DNA from: Campylobacter concisus
GTDB lineage: Bacteria; Campylobacterota; Campylobacteria; Campylobacterales; Campylobacteraceae
Direction: 5' to 3'
DNA length: 64,000 nt
Assembly: GCF_003048875.2 (NCBI RefSeq)
Contig: NZ_CP049264.1
Location: 1,961,228-2,025,227 of the forward strand
A model generated the notes under the pieces. It did not search any database, was not told the origin of the DNA, and worked only from the letters and a program-made list of their open reading frames with translations. Within the stretch, counting starts at the first letter, position 1; every line of letters starts with the position of its first letter. Shown here piece by piece: positions 35,741 through 44,536 of the stretch. The position numbers were made by a program, and so were the translations under genes.

Positions 35741-36250
35741 TTATATCTTATTTTCTGAAAGTAGGATATTTATGTATGGATTTAGCAGCGTTTCGCCGCG
35801 TGCTGCGTAGAGCAAGACCTCTTTAAAGTAGTTGTCGTTTATGCCGTAAGTGTGAAACTCATACGCCCCTATGCCGTATCCCATCGGCGTGATATCGACC
35901 CTCGAGTACCAGGCATCTTGCGCTGGGATGTAGCGGTTTGTATCTCTTGAGTAGACAAATAGCTTGATCTTATCTTTGCTCTTTTGCGCCATATACCAAA
36001 TGAAAGAATTTGTGATGTCATTAAAAAAGTAGATGTCGCCATTTGGCATGATGGCCTGAGCCGTGTCGTTGTTATCAGCGATGAGCGTCCTGCTCTCATA
36101 ACATATATATTTATTGGGCGTGAGCACCTCGATCGGCTCTGATTTGTCACTATGTGAAACTAAAATTTTATCATCACTTATGTCGGCATTATAGGCGAGC
36201 ACGGCTAAGACTAGAGCTAACAAACAAAGAGAAAAAACTTGCTTTATCAA
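35741..36250 (-). CDS. Membrane-anchored protein at the end of the mcc cluster
   Basis: A 169-residue protein with one N-terminal membrane helix (about 6-22) and a periplasmic part of about 145 residues rich in Tyr, Asp and Asn (SFIWYMAQKS, RYIPAQDAWYSRVDITPMGYG, TYGINDNYF). I place the start at TTG 36250, which overlaps the upstream stop as TTGA and has AGAGGA 8 bases upstream. The in-frame ATG at 36310 would add 20 residues overlapping the previous gene. No family recognised. It is the last gene of the mcc transcript. A copy of its 3' end is found at 34754. Confidence 0.62.
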   Translation of the reverse strand: MIKQVFSLCLLALVLAVLAYNADISDDKILVSHSDKSEPIEVLTPNKYICYESRTLIADNNDTAQAIMPNGDIYFFNDITNSFIWYMAQKSKDKIKLFVYSRDTNRYIPAQDAWYSRVDITPMGYGIGAYEFHTYGINDNYFKEVLLYAARGETLLNPYINILLSENKI

Positions 36251-37200
36251 AATAAAAATCCTCTTAACAAATAGTATTTGAGCACGTAAAGCGAGCATAT
36301 CAGCACGCAAACACTTAGCCAGATCGATGAAAATTTAAGCTTGTGCGAGTAGTTTGTCTTTGTGATGATCTCCACAAGATATGGCATAAGGCCGTAAAAA
36401 ACGCCCAAAAACAAACTGCCCCAGATAAGGTAACCAACGTAAAAATAGTCGCTTCTTAGCATGCAGTATGGGCACTTGTGATTTGGCTGCTCATAAACAT
36501 AAAGCCCAAAAAAGTAGTTGATAGCGTAGTAACTAAGCACCAAAAATAGCAAATTTGCCACAAAGCTCGCCATGCTTTGCTTTAAGAAATTTAGCGCCAA
36601 AATGACAAAAAATAGCACGAAAAAGGCGCTCACTAAGCCAAAATTTGTATAGCCAAATGGCAGCTTTGGAGCTTGAAAAGTGACCGAGCAGCAAAAGACT
36701 GGCACTTTTAGTGGGATGTTATAAAAAAACGAAATTTCTATGCCAAGCTCGACTAATATCATCACAAAAAGGCAGATGAAAATGGCATATTTTTTCTTTA
36801 TATATGGGAAATTTAGAGCCTGCAAGTCGAGTTTGTTTATAACCAGCCAGATGCCAAGCCCAAATATCAGCAAAATTTTAGTGAGCATCAAGATGCCACC
36901 AAATTTATTTGAGCCGATCACGCCAGCTGAGCACATAGCCCCTGGCACGATGTCAGAGAGCTCGTTTAGACAAAGTGCGAAAAATATAAACAAAACGATC
37001 TTTGTGCAGACACTAAAGAGCAAGATCGTATTTACAAGGTAGTTTTGCTTTTCAAGTGAGTATTGAAGCGATGTTAGCGCGTTATAGTCCCACGACTTCA
37101 CGATCCTAACGACATAAAATAGCGAAATACTCATCAAAACTAACAGCACAAACTCCGCTAACAAAAAGGCGATAACGGCGTTTGATAAAAATACGCTCAT
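36247..37200 (-). CDS. Polytopic membrane protein with CPYC motif, mcc-linked
   Basis: A 317-residue protein with about eight hydrophobic segments. Polar loops carry Cys90 (GAMCSAGVIG), Cys170-Cys171 (VFCCSVTF) and a striking His241-Lys-Cys243-Pro-Tyr-Cys246-Met motif. These are placed as expected for periplasmic faces and could bind copper or exchange disulfides. I do not recognise a named family. It overlaps the ABC ATPase gene by 4 bases and the next gene by 4, so it is part of the same translationally coupled block. A role with the ABC transporter is inferred. Confidence 0.7.
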   Translation of the reverse strand: MSVFLSNAVIAFLLAEFVLLVLMSISLFYVVRIVKSWDYNALTSLQYSLEKQNYLVNTILLFSVCTKIVLFIFFALCLNELSDIVPGAMCSAGVIGSNKFGGILMLTKILLIFGLGIWLVINKLDLQALNFPYIKKKYAIFICLFVMILVELGIEISFFYNIPLKVPVFCCSVTFQAPKLPFGYTNFGLVSAFFVLFFVILALNFLKQSMASFVANLLFLVLSYYAINYFFGLYVYEQPNHKCPYCMLRSDYFYVGYLIWGSLFLGVFYGLMPYLVEIITKTNYSHKLKFSSIWLSVCVLICSLYVLKYYLLRGFLF

Positions 37201-37865
37201 ACTATCTCTCCGTTTTGCAAACTTACAACCCTATCTGTAGCGCCCAGCTCGTCAAAAATGCTATCGTGAGTGGCGACTATGACGCTTTTTTTAAGCGCTT
37301 TAAATGACTCTAGCAATCCTAAAAATGCACGCGCATTTTGCCTATCTAAATTTGCCGTTGGCTCATCAGCCAAAATGATATCAGCGTCCATTGATAAAGC
37401 CCTAGCCACCGCACATCTTTGACGCTCACCACCGCTTAAATTTGATACATTTTCATCTCTTTTGTGTGAGATATTTGCGAGCTCAAGAGCCTTTTTTATC
37501 ATCTCGTCACGCACGTTTGCTTTGAAATTTGTTAGAGCAAACGGAGCTAACAAATTTTCATAGACGCTTAAGCCCTCGATGAGGTTAAAATTTTGAAAGA
37601 CAAGCCCAAGCCTTTTGTGTCTAAACTCAGAGCAAAATGCGTCAGGCAGCTTTGCGATGTTAGTGCCGTCTATCAAAATTTCTCCGCTAGTTGGCTTTTG
37701 AAGTAGGGCTATGAGTGAGAGCAGGGTGCTTTTACCGCTTCCGCTAACGCCTTTTAGTATCACTAACTCGCCGTTATTAACGTCTAAATTTATATCTTTT
37801 AGAGCGCAAAACTCGTTTTGTTTGCCTTGGTTATAGACTAGGCTAACGCCTCTTATATTTATCAT
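37197..37865 (-). CDS. ABC transporter ATPase, LolD/MacB type
   Basis: A 222-residue ATPase with Walker A GVSGSGKST (about 38-46), signature LSGGERQR, Walker B IILADEPTANLD and the switch His in VATHD. The short length and sequence style fit the LolD/FtsE/MacB class, which drives periplasmic conformational change rather than substrate import. Its ATG overlaps the stop of the FtsX-type permease gene by 4 bases, so they form one transporter. Confidence 0.88.
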   Translation of the reverse strand: MINIRGVSLVYNQGKQNEFCALKDINLDVNNGELVILKGVSGSGKSTLLSLIALLQKPTSGEILIDGTNIAKLPDAFCSEFRHKRLGLVFQNFNLIEGLSVYENLLAPFALTNFKANVRDEMIKKALELANISHKRDENVSNLSGGERQRCAVARALSMDADIILADEPTANLDRQNARAFLGLLESFKALKKSVIVATHDSIFDELGATDRVVSLQNGEIV

Positions 37866-38977
37866 TTTAGCCCCTCATTTATGTCACCACACGCCACACG
37901 CCACGACGGGATAAGCACGAATGCCAAAAATGGTATGACGCCAAAGACAAAGATCAAAAAGAGCTTATCAAACTCCAAAATAGGCGTGAAATTTGTAAAA
38001 TTTAAAAGCTCATCGCCTAAAAATATCCCCTTTAAAAAGGGAGCATTTAGAACAAACACAAAGAGGTAAGCTAACATAACTCCAAGCAAAAAAGCGCTAA
38101 CGCTAACGATGAAATTTTGTATAAATTTTAAAAAAATGATCTCTTTTATACTAAAGCCGATGCTTCGCAAAATGGCTATCTCACGCTTTTTACTGCCGTA
38201 AGCAAGTGAAATTTGGTTTTTAAGCAGCACGAAAAAAATGAGCATAACGCTAACATAAATGCTCATAAAAATTCCGCCCTTATAGTAGTAAAGATGCCTA
38301 ATGTTTGCCACCTCATCTTCTATACTAATGGCAAATGAGTTTGGATATAAATTTTCTATTTTTAAGGCCACTTGACTGATCTCTTCGCTATTTGGCACAT
38401 CGACATAGAGCTTTGTATATTCTTCATCTTTTAAATTTAAGATAGCTCTTAGCGTTTTTGGATGCAAAAATATGGCGTTATTTGTGATAAGAGCGCTTTG
38501 TTTTGGCATGGTTTTTAATATCTTTACTGGTATCATGCGCTCTTCAGTTAAGAAGTTAAAGCTCTCATCGTAGTAAAGCTCGTTCATAGCAGCTTTTACG
38601 CCCTCGCCAACGATCATCTCATCTTCTTTCAAACTATCATCCTCATATAGATGAAACCAGACGCGCTTTTGCACGAAGTAGTACTCTCCCTCCGCCACAC
38701 CTCTAACATCGGCCACGCCATCGATCTTTGAGATATCGTAGATGTAGCCAGGGTGCATGAGATCTCTTTTACCAGCACGAAAGGCACTAACAACGATGCT
38801 TGATCTATCTTTTACTAAGCTTATAAGATCATGCTGGATCGAGCCAGAGATGAAAAGCACCGAGCTTAGCACAAAGATAATGAGCGCAAATAGACAAAAG
38901 CTAAAGAGATGGTCCTTTTTGTCTTTAAAAAGCAAGATCACGGCGTAGTTTATGAAATTTCTACTTATCATAGACAA
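37862..38977 (-). CDS. FtsX/LolE-type ABC permease
   Basis: A 371-residue permease with the MacB/FtsX layout. There is one N-terminal helix (about 20-45) and a periplasmic domain of about 190 residues. Three C-terminal helices follow (about 238-255, 285-312, 340-360), with the coupling motif KKREIAILRSIGFSIKEI between them. The periplasmic domain holds HPGYIYDISKIDGVADVRGV. Transporters of this type move lipoproteins or small molecules or transmit mechanical signals. It is embedded in the mcc cluster between a NosL-family protein and its ATPase. It overlaps the small upstream gene by 17 bases. Confidence 0.82.
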   Translation of the reverse strand: MSMISRNFINYAVILLFKDKKDHLFSFCLFALIIFVLSSVLFISGSIQHDLISLVKDRSSIVVSAFRAGKRDLMHPGYIYDISKIDGVADVRGVAEGEYYFVQKRVWFHLYEDDSLKEDEMIVGEGVKAAMNELYYDESFNFLTEERMIPVKILKTMPKQSALITNNAIFLHPKTLRAILNLKDEEYTKLYVDVPNSEEISQVALKIENLYPNSFAISIEDEVANIRHLYYYKGGIFMSIYVSVMLIFFVLLKNQISLAYGSKKREIAILRSIGFSIKEIIFLKFIQNFIVSVSAFLLGVMLAYLFVFVLNAPFLKGIFLGDELLNFTNFTPILEFDKLFLIFVFGVIPFLAFVLIPSWRVACGDINEGLK

Positions 38978-39146
38978 AGCCCTTTTGCTCTTTTAGGCTA
39001 AAGCTAGAAGCTAAATTTGCCCTTGTTATCTTTGAAATTTCTCTTAGCTCATCTTGCTTTGCTTTGTGGTCAAAGCTAAGGTAGTGCGCCGCTAAAAGCG
39101 TATATGATAGCCCAAAAAATAACGCCAAAAATGCTAGAAATTTCAC
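38961..39146 (-). CDS. Small anchored protein between NosL and ABC permease
   Basis: A 61-residue protein with an N-terminal hydrophobic segment (MKFLAFLALFFGLSYTLLAA) that is either a signal peptide or an anchor. A charged tail of about 40 residues contains HYLSFDHKAKQDELREISK. It is packed 1 base after the NosL-family gene and overlaps the permease start by 17 bases, which argues it is real and co-translated. Two His residues could matter if the cluster handles metal. No family recognised. Confidence 0.58.
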   Translation of the reverse strand: MKFLAFLALFFGLSYTLLAAHYLSFDHKAKQDELREISKITRANLASSFSLKEQKGFVYDK

Positions 39147-39147
39147 T

Positions 39148-39606
39148 TTATTTACCGATAAATGTCTTTATCTCGTCAAATTTTATGACACCTTTGCCAG
39201 CGTGATCTTTCATAAAGCTATTTGCCTTTGCTTCGTCTTTAAACGGGATAAACTCCTCGCCCATCGGTCCAAAAACGTTTGAGCCATGCACGTAAAACGC
39301 ATCTTTTGCATCAAGCTTTTCAAGCGTGTAATAATCACTCACATAAGCCTCTTTCGCCATCTCATCAGCAAAGTAAAAGTGCGCCATATCTTTTACGCCA
39401 TCAAAGTAATAATCCTTGCCACCAGCCTTTATAAGTGTTGCCCACTGCTTGTTTTTTATAGGCATGCCACACACTGCACATCTTGCATCCTTTGGTAGCT
39501 CGATGCGCTCTTTTGCCCCTTTATAGGCGTTTATATTTGCTTCACTCGTCAAATTTCCAGCCCACAAGGCAAAAACCGCACTAAGCAACAAAGCTATAAA
39601 TTTCAT
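39148..39606 (-). CDS. NosL-family periplasmic protein, mcc-linked
   Basis: A 152-residue protein with a signal peptide (about 1-16). The mature part has the NosL-type motif DARCAVCGMPI (CxxCGM), then WATLIKAGGKDYYFDGVKDMAHF. NosL proteins bind Cu(I) and help assemble the copper centre of nitrous oxide reductase. Here there is no nosZ nearby; the gene lies in a cluster with the haem-copper sulfite reductase MccA, so delivery of the MccA copper is a reasonable inference. The usual lipobox is not evident. Its ATG overlaps the previous stop by 4 bases. Confidence 0.85.
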   Translation of the reverse strand: MKFIALLLSAVFALWAGNLTSEANINAYKGAKERIELPKDARCAVCGMPIKNKQWATLIKAGGKDYYFDGVKDMAHFYFADEMAKEAYVSDYYTLEKLDAKDAFYVHGSNVFGPMGEEFIPFKDEAKANSFMKDHAGKGVIKFDEIKTFIGK

Positions 39607-40142
39607 CTTATCTCCTTTAGTTTCTCTTTTTCTAACTCGCCCTTTTCATAGAGCTTTTTTAACATCTCATCATCAAAGTCTATCTCGTAGTAGCCCTTTA
39701 CAAACTCGCTAAATTTATCAAACTCATCAAATGCATACCCAAGCAGCCAGCGTCCGCCGTTATTACCACCGACTAAATTTTGATGCTCCGCCCCGTCATA
39801 CCAGATAAAAAAGGTCGTCTGTTCTATCTCATCTGGCAAGAAATAAGAGCGAAATTTAGCAGCCTCGCCACTATAAATTTGCTCTACCACGCTTTTATCT
39901 GCCATGCTTAGCGCATTTAGCTCATTTTCATGGTCAAACCCTCTAACAAGCACCGCCTCACGCGTAAATATCACATCAAGTAGATCGCCCTGCCCGTTAT
40001 CTACCACGTATCTTAGGCTATTTTCATCCTCTTTTTTAGAAATGAGCCGTAGATACTCTTCATCTGGTTCTAGCATGGCGCTATCTAGCAGATAAAGTGC
40101 CTCTAGGCTTGCCTCTTTATTGCCCCAGTTTTTAAAACTCAT
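39603..40142 (-). CDS. Soluble protein of unknown function, mcc-linked
   Basis: A 179-residue acidic protein without signal or membrane segment, beginning MSFKNWGNKEASLEAL. It has FFIWYDGAEHQNLVGGNNGGRWLLGYAFDEF in the middle and a charged helical end (KLYEKGELEKEKLKEIR). Start at ATG 40142, which forms a TGATG junction with the Sel1 stop. A longer in-frame start at 40175 is possible but would overlap. No family recognised. It lies between a Sel1-repeat gene and the NosL-family gene, all translationally coupled. Confidence 0.6.
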   Translation of the reverse strand: MSFKNWGNKEASLEALYLLDSAMLEPDEEYLRLISKKEDENSLRYVVDNGQGDLLDVIFTREAVLVRGFDHENELNALSMADKSVVEQIYSGEAAKFRSYFLPDEIEQTTFFIWYDGAEHQNLVGGNNGGRWLLGYAFDEFDKFSEFVKGYYEIDFDDEMLKKLYEKGELEKEKLKEIR

Positions 40143-40966
40143 CAATTCTTTCCTAAAATTTCTAAATTCTCGCACGCCTCTTTTAAGCCATTTTTGCAGC
40201 TTTTAGTGAAAATTTCACGTGCTTTTCCTACGTCCTCTTTTACGCCTTTGCCCTCAGCTAGCATGATAGCGTAGTTGTTGCAGCCCTTTTCATAGGCGTA
40301 TATGCACGCTTGCTCGTAAAGTTTTGTCGCTTTTGTTAAATTTTGTTCAACCCCTTGCCCATAAACATATAAAAAGCCTAGGTTATCACACCCTATGCCA
40401 GCTTCGTTTGCGCAGGCCATCTCGTAGTATGTTTTGGCTTTTGCGTAGTCTTTCTCGGCGCCCTCGGCCTGAGCGTATAAGTAGCCAAGGTTGCTACATC
40501 CCATGCCGTCCCCTGCTTTGCAAGCCTTTTCATAAAGCTCTTTTGCCTTTTTTAGATCTTTTCTCACGCCAGTGCCATTTGCATAGAGCAAGCCAAGCTC
40601 CGTGCAGCCCTCGTTGTCACTGCATGCTTTTTCGTAAAATTTAACTGCTTTTTCGAGGTCTTTTTCTACGCCTTTGCCATTTTCATAGACGTAGCCAAGG
40701 TTGCTACAAGCCATAGAGAAATTTTGATCGCAAGCCTTTTCATAAAGCATAGCCGCCTTTGCCTCGTCCTTTTTGACGTTGCCGTCCCCTCTGCTGTAAA
40801 GCACAGCTAGGTTGTAGCAGCCTGATGCCTTTTTCTCTTTGTCGCAAGCATCTTCATAAATTTGCGCTAGTTTGTTATGATCGTCTTTTGCGCTTAAAGC
40901 CTCTTTGATGTAGCCAGCATTTAAAACGCACAAACTAGCAGCCAATAAAACCAAACTCTTCATCAC
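40142..40966 (-). CDS. Secreted Sel1-repeat protein in the mcc cluster
   Basis: A 274-residue protein with a signal peptide (about 1-18) and about six Sel1-like repeats of 36 residues with cysteine pairs, for example YENGKGVEKDLEKAVKFYEKAC. It is less similar to the two Sel1 paralogues at 33976-35691 than they are to each other. It lies 5 bases after the haem lyase gene and is coupled to the next gene. In the periplasm it could act as a scaffold for cytochrome or metal-site assembly, which is inference from position only. Confidence 0.85.
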   Translation of the reverse strand: MMKSLVLLAASLCVLNAGYIKEALSAKDDHNKLAQIYEDACDKEKKASGCYNLAVLYSRGDGNVKKDEAKAAMLYEKACDQNFSMACSNLGYVYENGKGVEKDLEKAVKFYEKACSDNEGCTELGLLYANGTGVRKDLKKAKELYEKACKAGDGMGCSNLGYLYAQAEGAEKDYAKAKTYYEMACANEAGIGCDNLGFLYVYGQGVEQNLTKATKLYEQACIYAYEKGCNNYAIMLAEGKGVKEDVGKAREIFTKSCKNGLKEACENLEILGKN

Positions 40967-40971
40967 ATCTC

Positions 40972-43590
40972 CTAAACTACTTTTATATCTCTGCCGCGGT
41001 AGGCTAGGGCGATTAGCAAGGCAAGAGCTGCCAAGATCAAATATATTAGCCCAGAAACGCCAAAGCTTTCGCCATTTGCGTATGAGTGAAGCCCGCTAAG
41101 GTAGAAATTTACTCCAAAATATGTAAAAAGCACCGAAGCAAATGATAGCACGCTAGCCGTTAAAAAGGCAAAAACGCCCCTAAGCTTTGGTATAAACCTT
41201 AAGTGAAGCACTATGGCATAGACGATGATCGTTATATATGACCAGCTCTCTTTGCTGTCCCAGCCCCAGTATCTGCCCCAGCTCTCGTTCGCCCAGACGC
41301 CACCAAGGAAATTTCCGATCGTTAGCAGACTAAGTCCTATGATAAGGCTTAGCTCGTCGGTAGCGGCGAGGTATCTTATCTGTTCGCTAAGTTTTTGCTC
41401 GTTTTTCTCATTTTTTAGTGCCATTAATATAAGTCCCACAAGCCCCAACACAAAGCCAAAGCCCAAAAAGCCGTAGCTTGCTGTGATAACGCTTACGTGC
41501 ACGCTAAGCCAAAATGACTTTAAAACTGGGACTAAATTTGTTATCTGAGGGTTTATAAAATTTAGATGAGCAACCAGCAAGCTAACACTTGCAAAGAGCG
41601 AAGCAGCGCCTAGTGCGAAGCTTTGATGCTTGAAAAATAGCACTCCAGCTAGCACGCTTATAAGCGAGATATAGACCAAACTCTCATAAGCATCGCTCCA
41701 AGGTGCGTGACCTGAGATGTAAGCGCGTAGGGCTAAATTTAGAGCATGCACTATAAACGCAGTAAAAAACGCAAGGCTAAGCGCTCTTTCAAATCTAAAT
41801 TTCCTCCCAAAAAATAGCCTATAAAAGCCAAGAGCGAGCGAAGCAAGAGCTAGGATCATGTAAAAATAGATAAGAAATTTAAATATCTCCATTTGGTTGT
41901 AAAGCACTTCAATGCTGGCCTTTACCTCGCTTGGCGCAAGAGAACCCAAAACGCTTCTTTGATAGCTTGAAATTTGCTCCAAACTCTTATCAGCCCCAGC
42001 ACACTCGCCACTTTTTACGCAAAGGCTTAAATTTTCTATGTAAGCGCCTAAAACACTTTTAAACTCGTTTGAAATTTCATCTTTGCTAAAGGCTTCATTT
42101 ACGCCTAGCCACGTGATAGTATCATTATTTTTAGCAGGGATAAATTTTAAAATTTCGCCCTTTAGCGCAAGGTATAAGACATTTAGCCTCTCATCAAATT
42201 TAATGACATCGCTATCAAATTTATCTCTTTTTGAGGTGGATTTTTCATTGGCAGCTTCTACAAATTTAGCTAGCTTATACTCGCCATTTTCGTTAAAAAC
42301 GTCATTAAAACTAGCAAATTTCTCACTAACTCCAAGAAGCTCGCCCACACGCTCACTTGTGATCTTTACCATCCTTTTATCCATCCACTCTTGTGGCGAG
42401 ATGGCAAAAGAGAGCATGAGCTCATCGCTACTAAGCCCAAAGAGCGTCGTTTTGGTTGAAATTTTGCTTATTACTGCCCTTGTGTAAGAGCTAGCTGGTG
42501 CGATCCTGCTATCAGTTTGAACTAAAATTTTGACAAATTTATCTGCGTGAGCTTTAAAATTTGTAGCTTCATCGCTTGCGAAATTTGGCGTGGCATTTAG
42601 TAAAAGCAGAGCCAAAAATGCAAGCTGCGTGCCTTTTATAAAGTTACAAAGTCTAAAAAATCGGCTCTTTTTGCTAAATAAATTTCCCACAAAGCCAAGG
42701 CAAATCAGAAAATATCCGATGTAAGTTGGCACTTTACCAGGATCAAAGCTGATCTCAAAGGCGCTTCCAAGCTCGTCAACGTCGTATGATGATTGAAAAA
42801 TTTTATAGCCATCTAACGTTAGTGGGTGATTTAGTGAAATTTCATGCTCGACATCTGCGATGCTTACTTTGCTCGTGTAAGATGATGGGCTATTTAGCCC
42901 TGCGTAGCGCTCTAGGATAAATTTATCAAGCCTTAGTGAAAATGGTAAATTTATAGCCCTTGAGCTAAAGTAAAATTTTGCCTCTTGCCCATCAAAGCTC
43001 AAAATGCTTGGCTCAAGATCATATCCAGCGCCACCTTTTAGCTTGGCGCTTTTGCTCTTTTGCCCAGCAAAGCCAGCCTCTATGCTAAGCGTGGCTGGAG
43101 CGTTTTTCTCGTCTTTTTTGTAGCCAGTTATATTTATCTTAAATTCTTTGCCGTTTATATCTTTTTTAAAGTGAAAATCGTTTTTGCCAAGCAGGCTAAG
43201 TTTTAGTGGATATTCAAAGCTTTCATTTGAAATTTGCACTCTTAAATAGGGCTTTGTGCTTTGCATATAGTTGCCACTCTCGCCCACTCTAAGATGCATA
43301 ACGCCCTCTTCGCCACAGTATCTTGTAAGCGCAGCACCGATGAAGATCAGAATAAAAGCAAGATGTATCAAAAATGCGCCAAATTTCTTATACATCTTGG
43401 TTTTTACGATGCTAATGGCTAGGCAAATAACACAAGCTGCCATGACGCACTCGTACCAGAGCGCCTCATAAACAAGCACTCTAGCCGTCTGTGTGTCATA
43501 AAAATTTTCCAAAAAGGTCGCCACTCCTGCACCAAAAGCAAGGATAAATAATAATACTAAAGACAAGCGGTAGACGTTTAAAATTTTCAT
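40972..43590 (-). CDS. ccsA1: CcsBA-type cytochrome c haem lyase, probably CcsA1
   Basis: An 872-residue fused ResB/CcsB plus CcsA protein that attaches haem to apocytochromes c (System II). The N-terminal ResB part has membrane helices at about 10-28 and 48-90 and a large periplasmic domain. The CcsA part ends with the haem-handling WWD motif (WGRYWGWDSKESW) and several conserved His at membrane borders. It lies directly after mccD. In Wolinella succinogenes the mcc cluster has a dedicated lyase, CcsA1, for the CX15CH site of MccA, and this gene has the matching position. Assignment to CcsA1 rests on context. Confidence 0.85.
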   Translation of the reverse strand: MKILNVYRLSLVLLFILAFGAGVATFLENFYDTQTARVLVYEALWYECVMAACVICLAISIVKTKMYKKFGAFLIHLAFILIFIGAALTRYCGEEGVMHLRVGESGNYMQSTKPYLRVQISNESFEYPLKLSLLGKNDFHFKKDINGKEFKINITGYKKDEKNAPATLSIEAGFAGQKSKSAKLKGGAGYDLEPSILSFDGQEAKFYFSSRAINLPFSLRLDKFILERYAGLNSPSSYTSKVSIADVEHEISLNHPLTLDGYKIFQSSYDVDELGSAFEISFDPGKVPTYIGYFLICLGFVGNLFSKKSRFFRLCNFIKGTQLAFLALLLLNATPNFASDEATNFKAHADKFVKILVQTDSRIAPASSYTRAVISKISTKTTLFGLSSDELMLSFAISPQEWMDKRMVKITSERVGELLGVSEKFASFNDVFNENGEYKLAKFVEAANEKSTSKRDKFDSDVIKFDERLNVLYLALKGEILKFIPAKNNDTITWLGVNEAFSKDEISNEFKSVLGAYIENLSLCVKSGECAGADKSLEQISSYQRSVLGSLAPSEVKASIEVLYNQMEIFKFLIYFYMILALASLALGFYRLFFGRKFRFERALSLAFFTAFIVHALNLALRAYISGHAPWSDAYESLVYISLISVLAGVLFFKHQSFALGAASLFASVSLLVAHLNFINPQITNLVPVLKSFWLSVHVSVITASYGFLGFGFVLGLVGLILMALKNEKNEQKLSEQIRYLAATDELSLIIGLSLLTIGNFLGGVWANESWGRYWGWDSKESWSYITIIVYAIVLHLRFIPKLRGVFAFLTASVLSFASVLFTYFGVNFYLSGLHSYANGESFGVSGLIYLILAALALLIALAYRGRDIKVV

Positions 43591-43605
43591 CGCTTGTTTT
43601 AGACC

Positions 43606-44535
43606 TTATATACCGTAAGTCTGTCCTGCATAAAGTATAAAAACTCTAAGCAATAAAACGCCAACGACTGCTGCAAATGAGCCAAGGTAGAAGCTAAATT
43701 TCATCTTGCCAAGTGCGAAATTTAAAACAAGAGGCAAGACAAAGCCAACTAAAACAACCCCAAGCCAAAAGAATTTAGCCCAAACGCCACTATAAAATGC
43801 AACTGCCGCGCCTTGCTGATAGCTTGAGCCAAGCAAAAGCGATACAAAAAGCATTAAAATTAGTAAAATTTCAGCGCATAATACGTAAAACTCTACGCCA
43901 TGAAGTGAGCCAAGGTCGCTTGAGTGTGGATCTTCTTTGAAAAATAGTGCCGCTATCAAGCTGCTACCACTTATGCCAGCACTAAGCCCTGAAGCTATGA
44001 AAAGCGCTGGTAAAACAGCGGTGTTTAAAAGCGGAAATCTAATAAGCACTGAGATCAAAAAACCTGTATATGCGCAAATGATAACCGCAAAAAGCAGGCA
44101 AAGCGCGCTTAAGAGCGGATAAAGTGGCGATAAAATTTTCATCACGCCATCAAAAAAGCCACAAAATGACTTTAACTCCGCATTAAAGGCGTATAGACAC
44201 ATCAAAAAGCTAAGCGGTATAAACACGCAAAGCGCGGCCACACCGATAGACATAACCGATGTGAAGTTGTAGTTAATCAAAATTTTCCAAAACAAAAGTG
44301 GCTTTTCAAGGTCAGCTATCAAGCAAACCATACCAAGCATGATGCTAACGAATGCCAAAAGCGAAGCAGCCTTGAAAAATGGGCTAAAGCCATCTTGCCT
44401 TTTGTAGCGCTTTAGAACTATGGCAGCTATTAGCGCTCCGCCACTCATACCAGCTAGCAAAAGATAAACAGCGATCGGCCAGCCCCACTCAACTGCGTGC
44501 GAAAATGTCGCAGTGAAATTTAATGCACCATCCAT
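43606..44535 (-). CDS. mccD: Quinol dehydrogenase membrane subunit MccD (NrfD/PsrC family)
   Basis: A 309-residue membrane protein with eight predicted helices and the family N-terminus AVEWGWPIAVYLLLAGMSGGA. NrfD/PsrC proteins oxidise menaquinol and pass electrons to a partner iron-sulfur protein. It starts 1 base after the mccC stop and ends 15 bases before the haem lyase gene. With MccC it should deliver electrons to the cytochrome MccA. Confidence 0.88.
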   Translation of the reverse strand: MDGALNFTATFSHAVEWGWPIAVYLLLAGMSGGALIAAIVLKRYKRQDGFSPFFKAASLLAFVSIMLGMVCLIADLEKPLLFWKILINYNFTSVMSIGVAALCVFIPLSFLMCLYAFNAELKSFCGFFDGVMKILSPLYPLLSALCLLFAVIICAYTGFLISVLIRFPLLNTAVLPALFIASGLSAGISGSSLIAALFFKEDPHSSDLGSLHGVEFYVLCAEILLILMLFVSLLLGSSYQQGAAVAFYSGVWAKFFWLGVVLVGFVLPLVLNFALGKMKFSFYLGSFAAVVGVLLLRVFILYAGQTYGI

Positions 44536-44536
44536 C

